Counted from the stretch's first letter, positions 8,601 to 22,773 are shown. The stretch is DNA of 64,000 bases from Arthrobacter alkaliphilus (GCF_021483235.1 NZ_JAKEEC010000004.1:141573-205572); one strand, 5' to 3'. A program made the numbers and translations. The notes: a model not told the origin generated them from the sequence alone.

Positions 8601-9193
8601 CACGCGAAGAGGAAATCACAGGTCTGCTGGATTCCACCAACGTGACCCGCGACGGCGACCGCCTGATCGACTCCTCCGGAAAGACCCGTCTGTTCGACGG
8701 CCGTTCCGGCGAGCCGTTCCCGGACCCGATCTCCGTGGGCTACATGTACATCCTGAAGCTCCACCACTTGGTGGACGACAAGATCCACGCACGCTCCACC
8801 GGCCCGTACTCCATGATCACGCAGCAGCCGCTGGGTGGTAAGGCTCAGTTCGGTGGCCAGCGCTTCGGTGAAATGGAAGTGTGGGCGCTCGAAGCATACG
8901 GCGCCGCCTACACCCTCCAGGAACTGCTGACGATCAAGTCGGACGACATCCACGGCCGCGTGAAGGTCTACGAAGCCATCGTCAAGGGCGAGAACATCCC
9001 CGAGCCTGGCGTTCCGGAATCCTTCAAGGTCTTGATCAAGGAAATGCAGTCGCTGTGCCTGAACGTGGAAGTTCTTTCCACGGACGGTACAACGATCGAA
9101 ATGCGTGACTCTGATGACGCAGTCTTTACGGCTGCGGAAGAACTGGGCATCGATCTGTCTCGCGCAGAGCCCAGCTCCGTAGAAGAGGTCTAA
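5675..9193 (+). CDS. rpoB: DNA-directed RNA polymerase subunit beta
   Basis: This is the 1172-residue beta subunit, half of the RNAP active-site cleft. The TTG at 5675 ([11 protein letters not shown]) is chosen because GGAAGGA (5662-5668) sits at the right distance; the in-frame GTG at 5660 would place this site inside the gene. The rifampicin-binding cluster (about residues 430-460) is intact: [17 protein letters not shown], then [18 protein letters not shown], with Asp, His and Ser at the usual resistance positions, predicting drug sensitivity. Later blocks include [19 protein letters not shown] and [14 protein letters not shown]. rpoC follows after 104 bases in the same transcript. Confidence 0.98.
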   Translation: MVASSTSNENNAGTAINASSTDGATRRLSFAKIHEPLDVPNLLALQTDSFDWLVGNERWQARVAKAVEEGDLSVATTSGLADIFEEISPIEDFQGTMSLSFSEPEFADPKYTMAECKDRDATYSAPLYVKAEFMNNNTGEIKQQTVFMGDFPLMTEKGTFVVNGTERVVVSQLVRSPGAYFERTADKTSDKDIFTAKIIPSRGAWFELEIDKRDQVGVRLDRKRKQSVTVLLKALGWTEGQILEEFGQYDSMRATLEKDATETQEDALLDIYRKLRPGEPPTVEAAQSLLDNLYFNAKRYDLAKVGRYKINRKLGIDRSLGDKEASVLHVEDIVAMIKFLVALHAGEKTIMGKRDGEDHELRVEIDDIDHFGNRRIRAVGELIENQVRTGLSRMERVVRERMTTQDVEAITPQTLINIRPVVAAIKEFFGTSQLSQFMDQNNPLSGLTHKRRLSALGPGGLSRDRAGMEVRDVHPSHYGRMCPIETPEGPNIGLIGSLASYGRINPFGFIETPYRLVKDGIVSDEVQYLTADDEAEVLIAQANAPLDENKRFAEETVLVRARGGGGEPVLVPAEDVQFMDVSPRQMVSVATALIPFLEHDDANRALMGANMQRQAVPLVRSEAPFVGTGMERAAAVDAGDVVIAKKAGVVNEVSADLVTMLNDDGTETSYRINKFARSNQGNCYNHRVLVNEGQRLEVGGIIADGPATDQGELALGKNLLVAFMSWEGHNFEDAIILSQRIVAEDVLSSIHIEEHEIDARDTKLGAEEITRDIPNVSEEVLAGLDERGIIHIGAEVEAGDILVGKVTPKGETELTPEERLLRAIFGEKSREVRDTSLKVPHGESGTVIGVRVFDRDNDDELPPGVNQLVRVYVAAKRKITDGDKLAGRHGNKGVISKILPVEDMPFLADGTPVDIVLNPLGVPGRMNVGQVLETHLGWVAKTGWKIEGEPEWVKNLPNLPRETGQTTVATPVFDGAREEEITGLLDSTNVTRDGDRLIDSSGKTRLFDGRSGEPFPDPISVGYMYILKLHHLVDDKIHARSTGPYSMITQQPLGGKAQFGGQRFGEMEVWALEAYGAAYTLQELLTIKSDDIHGRVKVYEAIVKGENIPEPGVPESFKVLIKEMQSLCLNVEVLSTDGTTIEMRDSDDAVFTAAEELGIDLSRAEPSSVEEV

Positions 9194-9201
9194 ACAGCCG
9201 C

Positions 9202-9233
9202 CCTTGGCTGGCGGCGCGATCCGCCAGCCAAGG
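9202..9233 (+). other. Perfect hairpin between rpoB and rpoC
   Basis: CCTTGGCTGGCGG (9202-9214) and its exact complement (9221-9233) form a 13-bp stem with a six-base loop, eight bases after the rpoB stop. No T-run follows, so it is not a standard terminator. It could be an RNA processing site, a 3'-end stabiliser or a weak attenuator that sets the beta to beta-prime ratio. Confidence 0.8.
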
Positions 9234-9297
9234 CAGCTGCCTCTTTCCGTAAACACAAGACTTCAGAATTTAGAGAACAAGAGAGAACAGGGACCAT

Positions 9298-13197
<3,900 letters not shown>

Positions 13198-13214
13198 CGA
13201 GTCCGTAACTCAAA

Positions 13215-13251
13215 GGAAGGACCCCGCACTCGGTGAGTGCGGGGTCCTTCC
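13215..13251 (+). terminator. Terminator hairpin after rpoC
   Basis: GGAAGGACCCCGCACTC and its exact complement form a 17-bp stem with a three-base loop, 17 bases past the rpoC stop. The T-tract is poor (CCGTTG), so termination may rely on the stem or on the second hairpin behind it. Confidence 0.8.
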
Positions 13252-13293
13252 CGTTGCGGGGCGCCCTTGCCCGCGTGCCCGTGAAGGTGCCCG

Positions 13294-13320
13294 ACGACGG
13301 CGGCCGGCACCCGCCGTCGT
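13294..13320 (+). terminator. Second hairpin downstream of rpoC
   Basis: ACGACGGCGG (13294-13303) pairs perfectly with CCGCCGTCGT (13311-13320) over a seven-base loop. It lies 43 bases after the first hairpin and probably backs up termination before the rpsL promoter. Confidence 0.6.
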
Positions 13321-13610
13321 GGTTCTGCCCTCTACACCCGATTAAGGCCTCAGATCAAGCCATGCTAGAATTTTGGTAATTGTTCTGTGTGGCAGTGGAT
13401 GAAGGCCGCCGCAGCATCATTTTGGTTTTGTTCTCATGATGTTTGGGTGGAGCCTGTTTCCGGGTTGCGGGCAACGTGCGCAACGAATGCCGCACTTTTG
13501 CACGCCCACGGTCTTCGGGCCAGGGTCGCATGGACAACGCCAAAGCTCTCACGCAAACACAGGCCAATGCCTGGGCGCGGAGCAGAGATCAACCAACGGA
13601 GAACACGAAA

Positions 13611-13985
13611 GTGCCTACGATTAACCAGCTGGTCCGCAAGGGCCGCACGCCGAAGGTCTCCAAGACCAAGGCTCCCGCGCTTAAGGGCAGCCCGATGCGC
13701 CGCGGTGTTTGCACCCGCGTTTACACGACCACCCCGAAGAAGCCGAACTCGGCTCTCCGTAAGGTTGCTCGTGTCCGCCTCAACGGTGGCGTTGAAGTTA
13801 CCGCCTACATCCCCGGTGTTGGCCACAACCTCCAGGAGCACTCCATCGTGCTGGTCCGTGGTGGTCGTGTGAAGGACCTTCCGGGTGTCCGTTACAAGAT
13901 CGTCCGTGGTGCCCTCGATACCCAGGGTGTCAAGAACCGCAAGCAGGCCCGCAGCCGCTACGGCGCAAAGATGGAGAAGAAGTAA
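13611..13985 (+). CDS. rpsL: 30S ribosomal protein S12
   Basis: S12 sits at the decoding centre. The 124 residues start [15 protein letters not shown] at GTG 13611; an in-frame ATG at 13443 is rejected because the family begins at MPT. The streptomycin-resistance positions are wild type: Lys43 in [13 protein letters not shown] and Lys88 in GGRVKDLPG. The gene lies one base from rpsG, with fusA and tuf following: the classical str order. The site before the GTG (GGAGAACACGAAA) places GGAG somewhat far, about ten bases away. Confidence 0.97.
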   Translation: MPTINQLVRKGRTPKVSKTKAPALKGSPMRRGVCTRVYTTTPKKPNSALRKVARVRLNGGVEVTAYIPGVGHNLQEHSIVLVRGGRVKDLPGVRYKIVRGALDTQGVKNRKQARSRYGAKMEKK

Positions 13986-13986
13986 T

Positions 13987-14457
13987 ATGCCTCGCAAGGG
14001 TCCGGCCCCGAAGCGGCCGCTCGTTTCCGATCCCGTTTACGGTTCCCCGTTGGTCACCCAGCTGATCAACAAGGTTCTGATTGACGGCAAGAAGTCCACC
14101 GCAGAGCGCATCGTTTACGGCGCACTTGAAGGTGCACGCGCCAAGTCCGGCGGCGACCCCGTCGCCGCCCTCAAGAAGGCCATGGACAACGTCAAGCCTT
14201 CCCTCGAGGTCCGCTCCCGCCGTGTCGGTGGCGCAACCTACCAGGTTCCCGTTGAGGTCAAGCCGGGCCGTTCCACCGCCCTGGCCCTCCGCTGGCTGGT
14301 CGGCTACTCCAAGGCCCGCCGCGAGAAGACGATGACCGAGCGCCTCCAGAACGAAATCCTGGATGCGTCCAACGGTCTCGGTGCCGCTGTGAAGCGTCGC
14401 GAAGACACCCACAAGATGGCCGAGTCGAACAAGGCCTTCGCACACTACCGCTGGTAA
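13987..14457 (+). CDS. rpsG: 30S ribosomal protein S7
   Basis: S7 nucleates assembly of the 30S head. The 156-residue protein starts [12 protein letters not shown] and includes [18 protein letters not shown] and the RNA-binding block [15 protein letters not shown], ending AFAHYRW. It starts one base after the rpsL stop; its ribosome binding site (AGATGGAGAAGAAG) lies within the end of rpsL, so translation is probably coupled. Confidence 0.97.
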   Translation: MPRKGPAPKRPLVSDPVYGSPLVTQLINKVLIDGKKSTAERIVYGALEGARAKSGGDPVAALKKAMDNVKPSLEVRSRRVGGATYQVPVEVKPGRSTALALRWLVGYSKARREKTMTERLQNEILDASNGLGAAVKRREDTHKMAESNKAFAHYRW

Positions 14458-14465
14458 AACTTCCC

Positions 14466-14499
14466 GTTCGCCGCCGGCTCCGACGAGCTGGCGGCGAAC
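14466..14499 (+). other. Hairpin between rpsG and fusA
   Basis: GTTCGCCGCC (14466-14475) pairs with GGCGGCGAAC (14490-14499) over a 14-base loop, just after the rpsG stop and 27 bases before fusA. No T-run follows. It resembles the rpoB-rpoC hairpin and may be an mRNA processing or stability element. Confidence 0.7.
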
Positions 14500-14526
14500 G
14501 TGTAGTCCATCCGAAAGGGAGACCCC

Positions 14527-16641
14527 GTGGCACAGGACGTGCTTACCGACCTTAACAAGGTCCGCAACATCGGCATCATGGCCCACATCGATGCCGGCAA
14601 GACCACCACCACCGAGCGCATCCTGTTCTACACAGGTGTGAACCACAAGATCGGCGAAACGCACGACGGTGCTTCGACGACTGACTGGATGGAACAGGAA
14701 AAGGAACGCGGCATCACCATCACGTCTGCCGCCGTGACTTGCTTCTGGGACAAGAACCAGATCAACATCATCGACACCCCGGGCCACGTGGACTTCACGG
14801 TCGAGGTTGAGCGCTCCCTGCGCGTCCTCGACGGCGCCGTTGCTGTCTTCGATGGCAAGGAAGGCGTCGAGCCGCAGTCCGAGACTGTGTGGCGCCAGGC
14901 CGACAAGTACAACGTGCCGCGTATTTGCTTCGTCAACAAGATGGACAAGCTCGGTGCCGACTTCTACTTCACCGTAGACACGATCATCAGCCGCCTCGGT
15001 GCCAAGCCGCTGGTCCTCCAGCTGCCCATCGGTTCCGAGAACGACTTCGTCGGCGTCGTGGACCTCCTCCAGATGCGCGCCCTGGTTTGGCCGGGCGATG
15101 CCAAGGGTGACGTCACCATGGGTGCCAAGTACGAGGTCCAGGAGATCCCCGCCGATCTCCAGGCCAAGGCTGAGGAATACCGCGCGCAGCTCGTTGAGAC
15201 TGTCGCCGAGTCTTCCGAAGAGCTCATGGAGAAGTACCTTGAGGGTGAAGAACTCACCCTCGAGGAGCTCAAGGCCGGCATCCGCAAGATGACCATCAAC
15301 TCCGAGCTCTACCCGGTTCTCTGTGGTTCTGCCTTCAAGAACCGCGGCGTACAGCCGATGCTCGATGCTGTTGTCGACTTCCTGCCGAACCCCCTCGACG
15401 TCCCGCCCATGGTCGGCCACGACCCGCGCGACGAGTCCAAGGAACTGACCCGCAAGCCTTCTGCCGAAGAGCCGTTCTCGGCCCTGGCGTTCAAGATCGC
15501 TGCGCACCCGTTCTTCGGCCAGCTCACCTTCATCCGCGTGTACTCCGGTCACGTGGAAGCAGGCGCCCAGGTGGTCAACTCCACCAAGGGCAAGAAGGAG
15601 CGCATCGGCAAGCTGTTCCAGATGCACGCCAACAAGGAAATGCCTGTTGAAGGCGCTACCGCCGGCCACATCTACGCAGCTATCGGCCTCAAGGACACCA
15701 CCACGGGTGACACCCTGTGCGACGCGTCCGAGCAGATCGTCCTGGAATCCATGAGCTTCCCGGAGCCCGTGATCTCGGTCGCGATCGAGCCGAACACCAA
15801 GGGTGACCAGGAGAAGCTCTCCACGGCTATCCAGAAGCTCTCCGCTGAGGACCCGACCTTCCAGGTCTCCCTCAACGAAGACACCGGCCAGACCATCATC
15901 GCCGGCATGGGCGAGCTCCACCTGGACATCCTGGTGGACCGCATGCGCCGCGAATTCAAGGTCGAGGCAAACGTCGGCAAGCCGCAGGTTGCGTACCGCG
16001 AAACCATCAAGCGCGCTGTAGAGCGTCACGACTACACGCACAAGAAGCAGACCGGTGGTTCGGGCCAGTTCGCAAAGGTCCAGATCGCCATCGAGCCGAT
16101 GGACACCACCGACGGCGAGCTCTACGCATTCGAGAACAAGGTCACCGGTGGCCGCGTGCCCCGCGAGTACATCCCGTCCGTCGACGCGGGCATCCAGGAT
16201 GCACTCACCGACGGCGTTCTGGCCGGTTACCCGGTTGTCGGCATCAAGGCCACCCTGATTGACGGCGCGTACCACGACGTCGACTCTTCGGAAATGGCCT
16301 TCAAGATCGCCGGGCGCATGGCATTCAAGGAAGCTGCGCGCAAGGCGAACCCGGTCCTGCTCGAACCGATGATGGAAGTTGAGGTCCGCACCCCTGAGGA
16401 ATACATGGGTGACGTTATTGGTGACCTGAACTCCCGCCGTGGCCAGATGCAGTCCATGGAAGATGCTGCCGGCGTCAAGGTGATCCGTGCGCACGTTCCG
16501 CTGTCCGGAATGTTCGGCTACATCGGTGACCTGCGTTCGAAGACCCAGGGCCGTGCTGTGTACTCCATGACGTTCAACAGCTACGCCGAGGTCCCGAAGG
16601 CAGTTGCCGACGAGATCATCCAGAAGACCCGCGGCGAGTAA
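14527..16641 (+). CDS. fusA: Elongation factor G
   Basis: EF-G is the GTPase that drives translocation. The 704 residues open with [19 protein letters not shown] (G1), then [10 protein letters not shown] (G2), [20 protein letters not shown] (G3) and [10 protein letters not shown] (G4); domains II-V follow to the C-terminus. The GTG at 14527 follows AAAGGGAGA at good spacing. It lies in the str operon between rpsG and tuf; 235 bases separate it from tuf, which probably has an extra promoter. Confidence 0.98.
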   Translation: MAQDVLTDLNKVRNIGIMAHIDAGKTTTTERILFYTGVNHKIGETHDGASTTDWMEQEKERGITITSAAVTCFWDKNQINIIDTPGHVDFTVEVERSLRVLDGAVAVFDGKEGVEPQSETVWRQADKYNVPRICFVNKMDKLGADFYFTVDTIISRLGAKPLVLQLPIGSENDFVGVVDLLQMRALVWPGDAKGDVTMGAKYEVQEIPADLQAKAEEYRAQLVETVAESSEELMEKYLEGEELTLEELKAGIRKMTINSELYPVLCGSAFKNRGVQPMLDAVVDFLPNPLDVPPMVGHDPRDESKELTRKPSAEEPFSALAFKIAAHPFFGQLTFIRVYSGHVEAGAQVVNSTKGKKERIGKLFQMHANKEMPVEGATAGHIYAAIGLKDTTTGDTLCDASEQIVLESMSFPEPVISVAIEPNTKGDQEKLSTAIQKLSAEDPTFQVSLNEDTGQTIIAGMGELHLDILVDRMRREFKVEANVGKPQVAYRETIKRAVERHDYTHKKQTGGSGQFAKVQIAIEPMDTTDGELYAFENKVTGGRVPREYIPSVDAGIQDALTDGVLAGYPVVGIKATLIDGAYHDVDSSEMAFKIAGRMAFKEAARKANPVLLEPMMEVEVRTPEEYMGDVIGDLNSRRGQMQSMEDAAGVKVIRAHVPLSGMFGYIGDLRSKTQGRAVYSMTFNSYAEVPKAVADEIIQKTRGE

Positions 16642-16777
16642 TCACCGACGGAAAATCCAGGATGCTGGCCCGTTCCGGGAAAGCATTCAGTGCAGGCGCC
16701 GGGCTGTAGCCCCGGCCGCGGTCCGGCTCCTGCGCGAACAGACTCCAGGTACTAGCATTGGTTCCTGAATCTGCAAT

Positions 16778-16807
16778 TTCACCAAAACCAAAGCCCCCAA
16801 GTAGACT
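16778..16807 (+). promoter_or_regulatory. Candidate internal promoter for tuf
   Basis: TAGACT (16802-16807) is a good actinobacterial -10; TTCACC (16778-16783) stands 18 bases upstream as a weak -35. Transcription would start about 60 bases before the tuf GTG. Independent tuf promoters are common because EF-Tu is needed in excess of EF-G. Confidence 0.45.
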
Positions 16808-16876
16808 TGCTGGAGTTTCTGCCGCGAAAAGCGCGGCCGAGGAGCAACTCACTTGAAATCGTTCTAGGAGGAACCT

Positions 16877-18067
16877 GTGGCAAAGGCAAAGTTCGAGCGG
16901 ACTAAGCCGCACGTCAACATCGGCACCATCGGTCACGTTGACCACGGTAAGACGACGCTGACTGCCGCCATTTCCAAGGTGCTGTACGACAAGTACCCCA
17001 CTCTCAACGAGAAGCGTGACTTCGCGTCGATCGACTCTGCTCCGGAAGAGCGTCAGCGCGGTATTACCATCAACATCTCGCACGTTGAGTACCAGACCGA
17101 AAAGCGCCACTACGCACACGTGGACGCTCCGGGTCACGCTGACTACATCAAGAACATGATCACCGGTGCTGCCCAGATGGACGGCGCAATCCTCGTGGTT
17201 GCCGCTACCGACGGTCCGATGGCCCAGACCCGCGAGCACGTCCTGCTCGCCCGCCAGGTTGGTGTTCCCTACCTGCTGGTCGCGTTGAACAAGGCTGACA
17301 TGGTTGAGGACGAGGAACTCCTCGACCTCGTCGAAATGGAAGTTCGTGAGCTCCTGAGCTCGCAGGGCTTCGACGGCGACGACGCTCCGGTCATCCGCGT
17401 TTCCGGCCTGAAGGCCCTCGAAGGCGACGCTGAGTGGGTCAAGTCCATCGAAGACCTCATGGAAGCTGTCGACAACTCGGTTCCGGACCCCGTTCGTGAC
17501 CGCGACAAGCCGTTCCTGATGCCGATCGAAGACGTCTTCACGATCACCGGTCGTGGCACCGTCGTTACGGGCCGCGCCGAGCGTGGTACCCTCGCGATCA
17601 ACTCCGAAGTTGAAATCGTTGGTATCCGTCCGGTCCAGAAGACCACCGTTACCGGTATCGAGATGTTCCACAAGCAGCTCGACGAAGCATGGGCCGGCGA
17701 GAACTGTGGCCTCCTGCTCCGCGGTCTGAAGCGCGACGACGTCGAGCGTGGCCAGGTTGTCGTCAAGCCGGGTTCCATCACCCCGCACACCGACTTCGAG
17801 GCCAACGTCTACATCCTTTCCAAGGACGAAGGCGGACGCCACAACCCGTTCTACTCGAACTACCGCCCGCAGTTCTACTTCCGTACCACGGACGTAACCG
17901 GCGTTATCACCCTGCCGGAAGGCACGGAAATGGTTATGCCTGGCGACAACACTGAGATGACCGTTGAGCTCATCCAGCCGATCGCAATGGAAGAGGGCCT
18001 CGGCTTCGCAATCCGTGAAGGTGGCCGCACCGTTGGTTCGGGACGTGTCACCAAGATCCTCAAGTAG
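16877..18067 (+). CDS. tuf: Elongation factor Tu
   Basis: EF-Tu delivers aminoacyl-tRNA to the ribosome. The 396 residues contain [18 protein letters not shown] (G1), [12 protein letters not shown] (G2), [12 protein letters not shown] (G3) and [10 protein letters not shown] (G4), then the two beta-barrel domains ending [10 protein letters not shown]. The GTG at 16877 follows GGAGGAAC. It is the last gene of the str cluster and is followed by a strong terminator facing the convergent beta-glucosidase gene. Confidence 0.98.
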   Translation: MAKAKFERTKPHVNIGTIGHVDHGKTTLTAAISKVLYDKYPTLNEKRDFASIDSAPEERQRGITINISHVEYQTEKRHYAHVDAPGHADYIKNMITGAAQMDGAILVVAATDGPMAQTREHVLLARQVGVPYLLVALNKADMVEDEELLDLVEMEVRELLSSQGFDGDDAPVIRVSGLKALEGDAEWVKSIEDLMEAVDNSVPDPVRDRDKPFLMPIEDVFTITGRGTVVTGRAERGTLAINSEVEIVGIRPVQKTTVTGIEMFHKQLDEAWAGENCGLLLRGLKRDDVERGQVVVKPGSITPHTDFEANVYILSKDEGGRHNPFYSNYRPQFYFRTTDVTGVITLPEGTEMVMPGDNTEMTVELIQPIAMEEGLGFAIREGGRTVGSGRVTKILK

Positions 18068-18125
18068 TTCCTACTTGTAGATCGGTGGAGGACCGGACGC
18101 CGGGCGTCCGGTAGCAAACCAAAAA

Positions 18126-18163
18126 AGAGCCCCGTCACCTTATGGTGGCGGGGTTCTTCTTTG
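18126..18163 (+). terminator. Terminator between tuf and the beta-glucosidase gene
   Basis: GAGCCCCGTCACC pairs with GGTGGCGGGGTTC over a TTAT loop, followed by TTCTTT and preceded by AAAAAA, so it can work on both strands. It separates the convergent tuf and beta-glucosidase genes. Confidence 0.9.
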
Positions 18164-18170
18164 CCGTCGT

Positions 18171-19613
18171 CTAAGTATCGACGGCATGATTCCGGCGTGC
18201 CTTGCTCAAGGACTGGTACCAGTAGTACGAGTCCTTCGGCGTTCTCTCGAGGGTCTCGAAATCCACGTGCACCAGGCCGAACCGCTGCGAATAGCCGGCG
18301 GCCCATTCGAAGTTGTCCAGCAGCGTCCAGACGTAGTAGCCCAGGAGTTCGACGTCGTCCGCGATCCCGCCGGGGGCGGTGGCGCTCAAGGCCTGTTCAA
18401 GGTGCGAAGCCAGGTAGTTGATGCGGTCGGTGTCGTGAACCGGGCCCTGGGTGTGGTCCGGCTCCGGAAAGCTTGCGCCGCTCTCAGTGATGAAGAGCGG
18501 AGGCAGCGCCGCGCCGTAGCGGTCTTTCAACTCCCGCAGCAGGATCCCGAGGTGTTCCGGAGCTACAGGCCAACCGAATCCCGTGGTTTCGTATTCGGGG
18601 AAGGCTGCAAGGTGGAACGGCAGCTTGGCCATCATGTCCGGGGTGTTCCAGTGCGCGGTTCCGTCGCCGCGTCCCGAGGCCACCTTGATGGGGTAATAGT
18701 AATTCAACCCGTAGAAATCCAACGGCTGGTGGATCGTCTTGAGGTCTTCGTCGGGGACCTTGCTCAAGGCCCGGAACCAAGGCTTCACCTGCAGTGGCGG
18801 CTTCGGATACCTCCCCAGCAGGATGGGATCGGCATACACCCTGTTGAAGATGAGGTCGAAGGCCTTCGCCATGAGCCCGTCGGCCAACCGTTTGCTTGCG
18901 GGCCGGACCGGGGAATGGACATTGGCGACGCCGACAGCGCCGGCCACGCCCGCGGCGCGCAGCGCTTGGACGGCCAGGCCGTGGCCCAGCAACTGGTGGT
19001 GGGCAGCCGGCAGCGCGTCGAATAGCAGCCGCCTGCCGGGAGCGTGGACGCCGAGCGCATAACCCTGCAACGCGACCGAGACGGGTTCGTTGAGGGTGAC
19101 CCATTGGGCCACGCGGTCACCGAGGCGGTGCGCCGCCGCAGCGGCGTACTCGGCAAACCGTTCCGCCGTCGCCCTGTTCAGCCAGCCGCCGTCGTGCTCC
19201 AACTGCAGGGGAGTATCCCAATGGAACAGGGTCACCATGGGGGAGACCCCGGCCTTGAGGAGTTTGTCGATCAGGCGGTCGTAGAAGTCCAGGCCCGGTT
19301 GGTTGATGGGTCCCTTGCCTCCGGGCTGGATCCGCGGCCAGGAGAGGGAGAACCGGTAGGAATCAACACCCAGGTCCTGCATGAGGGCGATGTCCTCGTC
19401 CGTACGGTTGTAGTGGTCGCAGGCGACTGCGGGGGAGTGCCCGTCAACGATCGTCCCGGGCTTCTCGGCAAATGCGTCCCAGCTCGACGGTCCGCGTCCG
19501 TCCGCCGTGAGTGAGCCCTCGATCTGGAAGGCCGCCGCAGCGACTCCCAAGGTGAAGTGCCGGCGGATCCGGCTTGCAAGATCCTCCACCGTGGCAGTAT
19601 CTTGGACGGTCAT
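18171..19613 (-). CDS. GH1-family beta-glucosidase
   Basis: The 480-residue cytoplasmic GH1 enzyme hydrolyses terminal beta-glycosides such as cellobiose. It begins with the family's N-terminal block (FTLGVAAAAFQIEG) and has the acid/base Glu176 in WVTLNEP and the nucleophile Glu377 in FITESGASF. The family consensus there is TENG; Ser replaces Asn in this copy, while the glutamate is kept. The C-terminal WTLLDNFEWAAGYSQRFGLVHVDF is typical. There is no signal peptide. It sits alone, convergent with tuf and divergent from rpsJ, with a LacI-type half-palindrome and a TAGTAT hexamer upstream. No sugar transporter gene adjoins it. Confidence 0.93.
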   Translation of the reverse strand: MTVQDTATVEDLASRIRRHFTLGVAAAAFQIEGSLTADGRGPSSWDAFAEKPGTIVDGHSPAVACDHYNRTDEDIALMQDLGVDSYRFSLSWPRIQPGGKGPINQPGLDFYDRLIDKLLKAGVSPMVTLFHWDTPLQLEHDGGWLNRATAERFAEYAAAAAHRLGDRVAQWVTLNEPVSVALQGYALGVHAPGRRLLFDALPAAHHQLLGHGLAVQALRAAGVAGAVGVANVHSPVRPASKRLADGLMAKAFDLIFNRVYADPILLGRYPKPPLQVKPWFRALSKVPDEDLKTIHQPLDFYGLNYYYPIKVASGRGDGTAHWNTPDMMAKLPFHLAAFPEYETTGFGWPVAPEHLGILLRELKDRYGAALPPLFITESGASFPEPDHTQGPVHDTDRINYLASHLEQALSATAPGGIADDVELLGYYVWTLLDNFEWAAGYSQRFGLVHVDFETLERTPKDSYYWYQSLSKARRNHAVDT

Positions 19614-20002
19614 GCCCCAATCATCCCGACGGCTGGAGCCGATGGCAATGGTCCGTTGAGGCCCGATTGGCTTCTGCCGGGGAATTCCGGCATACTAGAT
19701 GAGTTGTTCAAGCGCTTCTTCGCGTCCCGATCCGGATAATGCCGGGTGTCAGGGTCCAAGCTGAAGCCCAAACATAACCCAGATCCCCAAAGGAACACGG
19801 TCGCGTCCGCTCAGAAGTTGCGACACGCCCGACCGCGGGGGTCGGTTACGCCGGCAGGTTGAGGAACCCGGATCTTTCCGGATTCAGCTTGTGCGGCGGG
19901 TGGTAGTACTGCTTCAAATGCTTCGGCAGCCACATACAACACGTAAGTGAACAGGGCAGCCTTTATCCGAGGGCAGCAAGGACTGAAAGAGAGTCAGGCG
20001 AC
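19614..20002. other. Divergent region bgl / S10 operon
   Basis: The 389 bases hold no credible gene. On the plus strand TTGGCT (19667-19672) and CATACT (19691-19696), 18 bases apart, could drive the S10 operon with a ~300-base leader. On the minus strand TAGTAT (complement of 19692-19697) could be the -10 of the beta-glucosidase gene. The two hexamers overlap. The leader includes a CCGGATCTTTCCGG mini-hairpin near 19867-19882 and ends with AGAGAGTCAGG before rpsJ. Confidence 0.5.
19706..19721. promoter_or_regulatory. Possible LacI-family operator upstream of beta-glucosidase
   Basis: TTCAAGCGCTTCTT contains the eight-base palindrome AAGCGCTT (19710-19717), the centre typical of LacI/CebR-type operators. 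It is just upstream of the TAGTAT hexamer of the minus-strand gene and also downstream of the candidate S10 -10. The outer positions are not symmetric, so this is a weak call. Confidence 0.35.
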
Positions 20003-20311
20003 ATGGCGGGACAAAAAATCCGCATCCGGCTGAAGTCATATGACCACGAGGTCATTGATGTTTCAGCGCGGAAGATCGTTGAGACGGTCACGCGCGCAGG
20101 CGCAACGGTAGTGGGCCCCGTGCCGCTGCCGACGGAGAAGAACGTGTACTGCGTTATCCGCTCTCCCCACAAGTACAAGGACAGCCGCGAGCACTTTGAA
20201 ATGCGTACTCACAAGCGTCTGATCGACATCATCGACCCCACGCCCAAGGCTGTTGACTCGCTCATGCGTCTCGACCTGCCGGCCGACGTGAACATCGAAA
20301 TCAAGCTGTAG
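20003..20311 (+). CDS. rpsJ: 30S ribosomal protein S10
   Basis: The 102-residue first gene of the S10 operon starts [19 protein letters not shown] and includes [27 protein letters not shown] family sequence and [12 protein letters not shown]. Besides its ribosomal role, S10 (NusE) is an antitermination factor. GAAAGAGAGTCAGG precedes the ATG. The long leader upstream suggests post-initiation control, but I cannot identify a known leader class. Confidence 0.97.
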
Positions 20312-20329
20312 GGAGGTGCTGAGAAAACT

Positions 20330-20980
20330 ATGACCGCAACCCGTAACGTAAAGGGCCTGCTGGGCACGAAGCTCGGCATGACCCAGGTCTGGGACGAGAA
20401 CAACAAGCTCATCCCGGTAACTGTCGTCCAGGCTGACTCCAACGTCATCACCCAGCTGCGCAACGCAGAGACTGATGGCTATGTCGCCGTTCAGATCGGC
20501 TACGGCCAGATCGATCCCCGCAAGGTCACCAAGCCGCTGGCTGGTCACTTTGAAAAGGCTGGCGTAACTCCTCGCCGCCACGTCGTCGAACTGCGCACTG
20601 CAGACGCCGCATCTTACGAACTGGGCCAGGAGCTTTCTGTTGAGCTCTTCGAAGCCGGCCAGAAGATCGACGTCGTCGGTACCAGCAAGGGCAAGGGCTT
20701 CGCCGGTGTTATGAAGCGTCACGGCTTCTCCGGTGTTGGAGCCTCCCACGGTGCGCACAAGAACCACCGCAAGCCCGGTTCCATCGGTGGCGCATCCACC
20801 CCGAGCCGCGTCTTCAAGGGTCTGAAAATGGCCGGTCGCATGGGCGCAGTACGTCACACCACGCTGAACCTCACCGTTCACGCCGTCGACGCCGAGAAGT
20901 CGCTGCTCCTTATCAAGGGTGCCGTCCCCGGCGCCCGCGGCCAGGTCGTCCTCGTACGCACCGCCGTGAAGGGAGCCTAG
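20330..20980 (+). CDS. rplC: 50S ribosomal protein L3
   Basis: L3 is an early-assembly protein near the peptidyl transferase centre. The 216 residues start [19 protein letters not shown]; the C-terminal half has the glycine/histidine-rich extension [15 protein letters not shown] that reaches the 23S core. ATG 20330 follows GGGAGGTG, 18 bases after rpsJ. rplD begins four bases after its stop. Confidence 0.97.
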   Translation: MTATRNVKGLLGTKLGMTQVWDENNKLIPVTVVQADSNVITQLRNAETDGYVAVQIGYGQIDPRKVTKPLAGHFEKAGVTPRRHVVELRTADAASYELGQELSVELFEAGQKIDVVGTSKGKGFAGVMKRHGFSGVGASHGAHKNHRKPGSIGGASTPSRVFKGLKMAGRMGAVRHTTLNLTVHAVDAEKSLLLIKGAVPGARGQVVLVRTAVKGA

Positions 20981-20984
20981 TTAG

Positions 20985-21602
20985 ATGACTAGCACTGTCA
21001 AGGTAGACCTGCCTGCAGAGATCTTCGACGTCCAGACCAACGTGCCGCTGCTGCACCAGGTCGTCGTCGCACAGCTCGCTGCTGCTCGCCAGGGTACCCA
21101 CAAGACCAAGACCCGCGCCGAAGTTTCCGGTGCAGGCCGCAAGCCGTTCAAGCAGAAGGGCACCGGCCGCGCCCGTCAGGGTTCCATCCGTGCTCCGCAC
21201 ATGACCGGTGGTGGCATCGTCCACGGCCCGACGCCGCGTGACTACAGCCAGCGGACCCCCAAGAAGATGAAGGCTGCCGCACTGCGTGGCGCCCTGTCCG
21301 ACCGCGCCCGTAACGGCCGCATCCACGTCGTTTCCGAACTGGTCGCCGGCACCAAGCCGTCCTCCAAGGAAGCACTGGCCGCGTTGCGTGCAGTCTCCGA
21401 TCGCCGGAACCTGCTCGTTGTCATCGAGCGCGCCAACGATGTTGCCGCACTGTCCGTGCGCAACCTCGCAGAGGTTCACGTTCTGTACGCAGACCAGCTG
21501 AACACCTACGACGTGTTGGTTTCCGACGACGTTGTCTTCACCAAGGCTGCGTTCGAGGCTTTCATCGCTGATAAGGCAAAGAACGAGGAGGATGCCAAGT
21601 GA
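20985..21602 (+). CDS. rplD: 50S ribosomal protein L4
   Basis: The 205-residue L4 carries the exit-tunnel loop [20 protein letters not shown] and [15 protein letters not shown], which contacts 23S rRNA and where macrolide-resistance changes occur; the loop looks unaltered. In E. coli L4 represses the S10 operon through the leader; whether this holds here is unknown. It overlaps the rplW start by four bases (GTGA). Confidence 0.97.
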   Translation: MTSTVKVDLPAEIFDVQTNVPLLHQVVVAQLAAARQGTHKTKTRAEVSGAGRKPFKQKGTGRARQGSIRAPHMTGGGIVHGPTPRDYSQRTPKKMKAAALRGALSDRARNGRIHVVSELVAGTKPSSKEALAALRAVSDRRNLLVVIERANDVAALSVRNLAEVHVLYADQLNTYDVLVSDDVVFTKAAFEAFIADKAKNEEDAK

Positions 21603-21904
21603 GTGCAGCCACCATCAAAGACCCGCGCGACGTCATCATTGCACCCGTCGTCTCGGAAAAGAGCTACGGCCTGATCGACGAGGGCAAGTACACCTTCCTG
21701 GTGGACCCTCGCTCGAACAAGACCGAGATCAAGCTGGCCGTGGAGAAGATTTTCTCCGTCAAGGTCGAATCGATCAACACCATCAACCGTGCCGGTAAGC
21801 GCAAGCGGACCAAATTCGGCTGGGGACAGCGCAAGAGCACCAAGCGTGCGATTGTCACCCTCAAAGAAGGCACAATCGACATCTTCGGCGGTCCGCTCGC
21901 GTAG
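21599..21904 (+). CDS. rplW: 50S ribosomal protein L23
   Basis: The 101-residue L23 stands at the tunnel exit and docks trigger factor and SRP. It starts [22 protein letters not shown] at GTG 21599, overlapping rplD by four bases, and includes [16 protein letters not shown] and the tunnel hairpin around [18 protein letters not shown]. rplB follows after 29 bases with its own AACGAGGAA site. Confidence 0.97.
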   Translation: MSAATIKDPRDVIIAPVVSEKSYGLIDEGKYTFLVDPRSNKTEIKLAVEKIFSVKVESINTINRAGKRKRTKFGWGQRKSTKRAIVTLKEGTIDIFGGPLA

Positions 21905-21933
21905 CGGAGACCACTTTAACGAGGAAATGAATT

Positions 21934-22773
21934 ATGGGAATCCGTAAATACAAGCCGACTACCCCGGGCCGTCGTGGCTCGAGCGTAGCCGACTTCTCCG
22001 AAATCACGCGATCGACTCCGGAAAAGTCGTTGCTGCGTCCGCTGCACAAGACCGGCGGCCGTAACAACACCGGTAAGATCACTACCCGTCACAAGGGTGG
22101 TGGCCACAAGCGCCAGTACCGTCTGATCGACTTCCGTCGCCACGACAAGGACGGCGTCAACGCCCGCGTTGCCGAAATCGAGTACGATCCGAACCGCACG
22201 GCTCGCATCGCCCTCCTGCACTACGTTGATGGCACCAAGCGTTACATCATCGCCCCGAACAAGCTGTCCCAGGGTGACTTCGTCGAGGCTGGTCCCGACG
22301 CTGACATCAAGCCGGGCAACAACCTGCCGCTGCGCAACATCCCGGTCGGTACCGTTATCCACGCAGTCGAACTGCGTCCGGGTGGCGGCGCCAAGATGGC
22401 CCGTTCCGCAGGTGCTTCGGTACAGCTCGTCGCCAAGGAAGGCCGTTTCGCCCAGCTGCGTCTGCCCTCCGGTGAAATCCGCAACGTTGACGTGCGCTGC
22501 CGCGCAACCGTCGGCGAGGTCGGCAACGCCGAGCAGTCCAACATCAACTGGGGCAAGGCCGGCCGCATGCGCTGGAAGGGCGTCCGCCCGACCGTGCGTG
22601 GTGTCGCCATGAACCCGGTCGACCACCCGCACGGTGGTGGTGAAGGCAAGACTTCCGGTGGACGTCACCCGGTCAACCCGAACGGCAAGCCCGAGGGCCG
22701 TACCCGCCGCCCCAACAAAGAGAGCGACAAGCTTATTGTTCGTCGCCGTCGTACTGGCAAGAACAAGCGATAG
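21934..22773 (+). CDS. rplB: 50S ribosomal protein L2
   Basis: L2 is needed for subunit association and peptidyl transfer. The 279 residues start [15 protein letters not shown] and end in the conserved block [16 protein letters not shown], including the functionally important His, then a basic tail [17 protein letters not shown]. The central domain with [15 protein letters not shown] is intact. It is in the middle of the S10 operon; rpsS starts 12 bases later. Confidence 0.98.
   Translation: MGIRKYKPTTPGRRGSSVADFSEITRSTPEKSLLRPLHKTGGRNNTGKITTRHKGGGHKRQYRLIDFRRHDKDGVNARVAEIEYDPNRTARIALLHYVDGTKRYIIAPNKLSQGDFVEAGPDADIKPGNNLPLRNIPVGTVIHAVELRPGGGAKMARSAGASVQLVAKEGRFAQLRLPSGEIRNVDVRCRATVGEVGNAEQSNINWGKAGRMRWKGVRPTVRGVAMNPVDHPHGGGEGKTSGGRHPVNPNGKPEGRTRRPNKESDKLIVRRRRTGKNKR

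Larger units (their letters stand above)
13198..13610. other. Intergenic region rpoC-rpsL
   Basis: The 413 bases contain two successive strong hairpins closing rpoBC (13215-13251 and 13294-13320), then a TAGAAT hexamer at 13366-13371 as the likely -10 of the str operon, and about 230 bases of rpsL leader. I see no good -35 (TAAGGC lies at 17 bases). No gene with a plausible protein is present. Confidence 0.6.

Noticed and set aside
13930..16494. 854-codon minus-strand frame opposite fusA
   Set aside because: Antisense shadow of fusA with the same compositional artefact; no ribosome site or recognisable domain.
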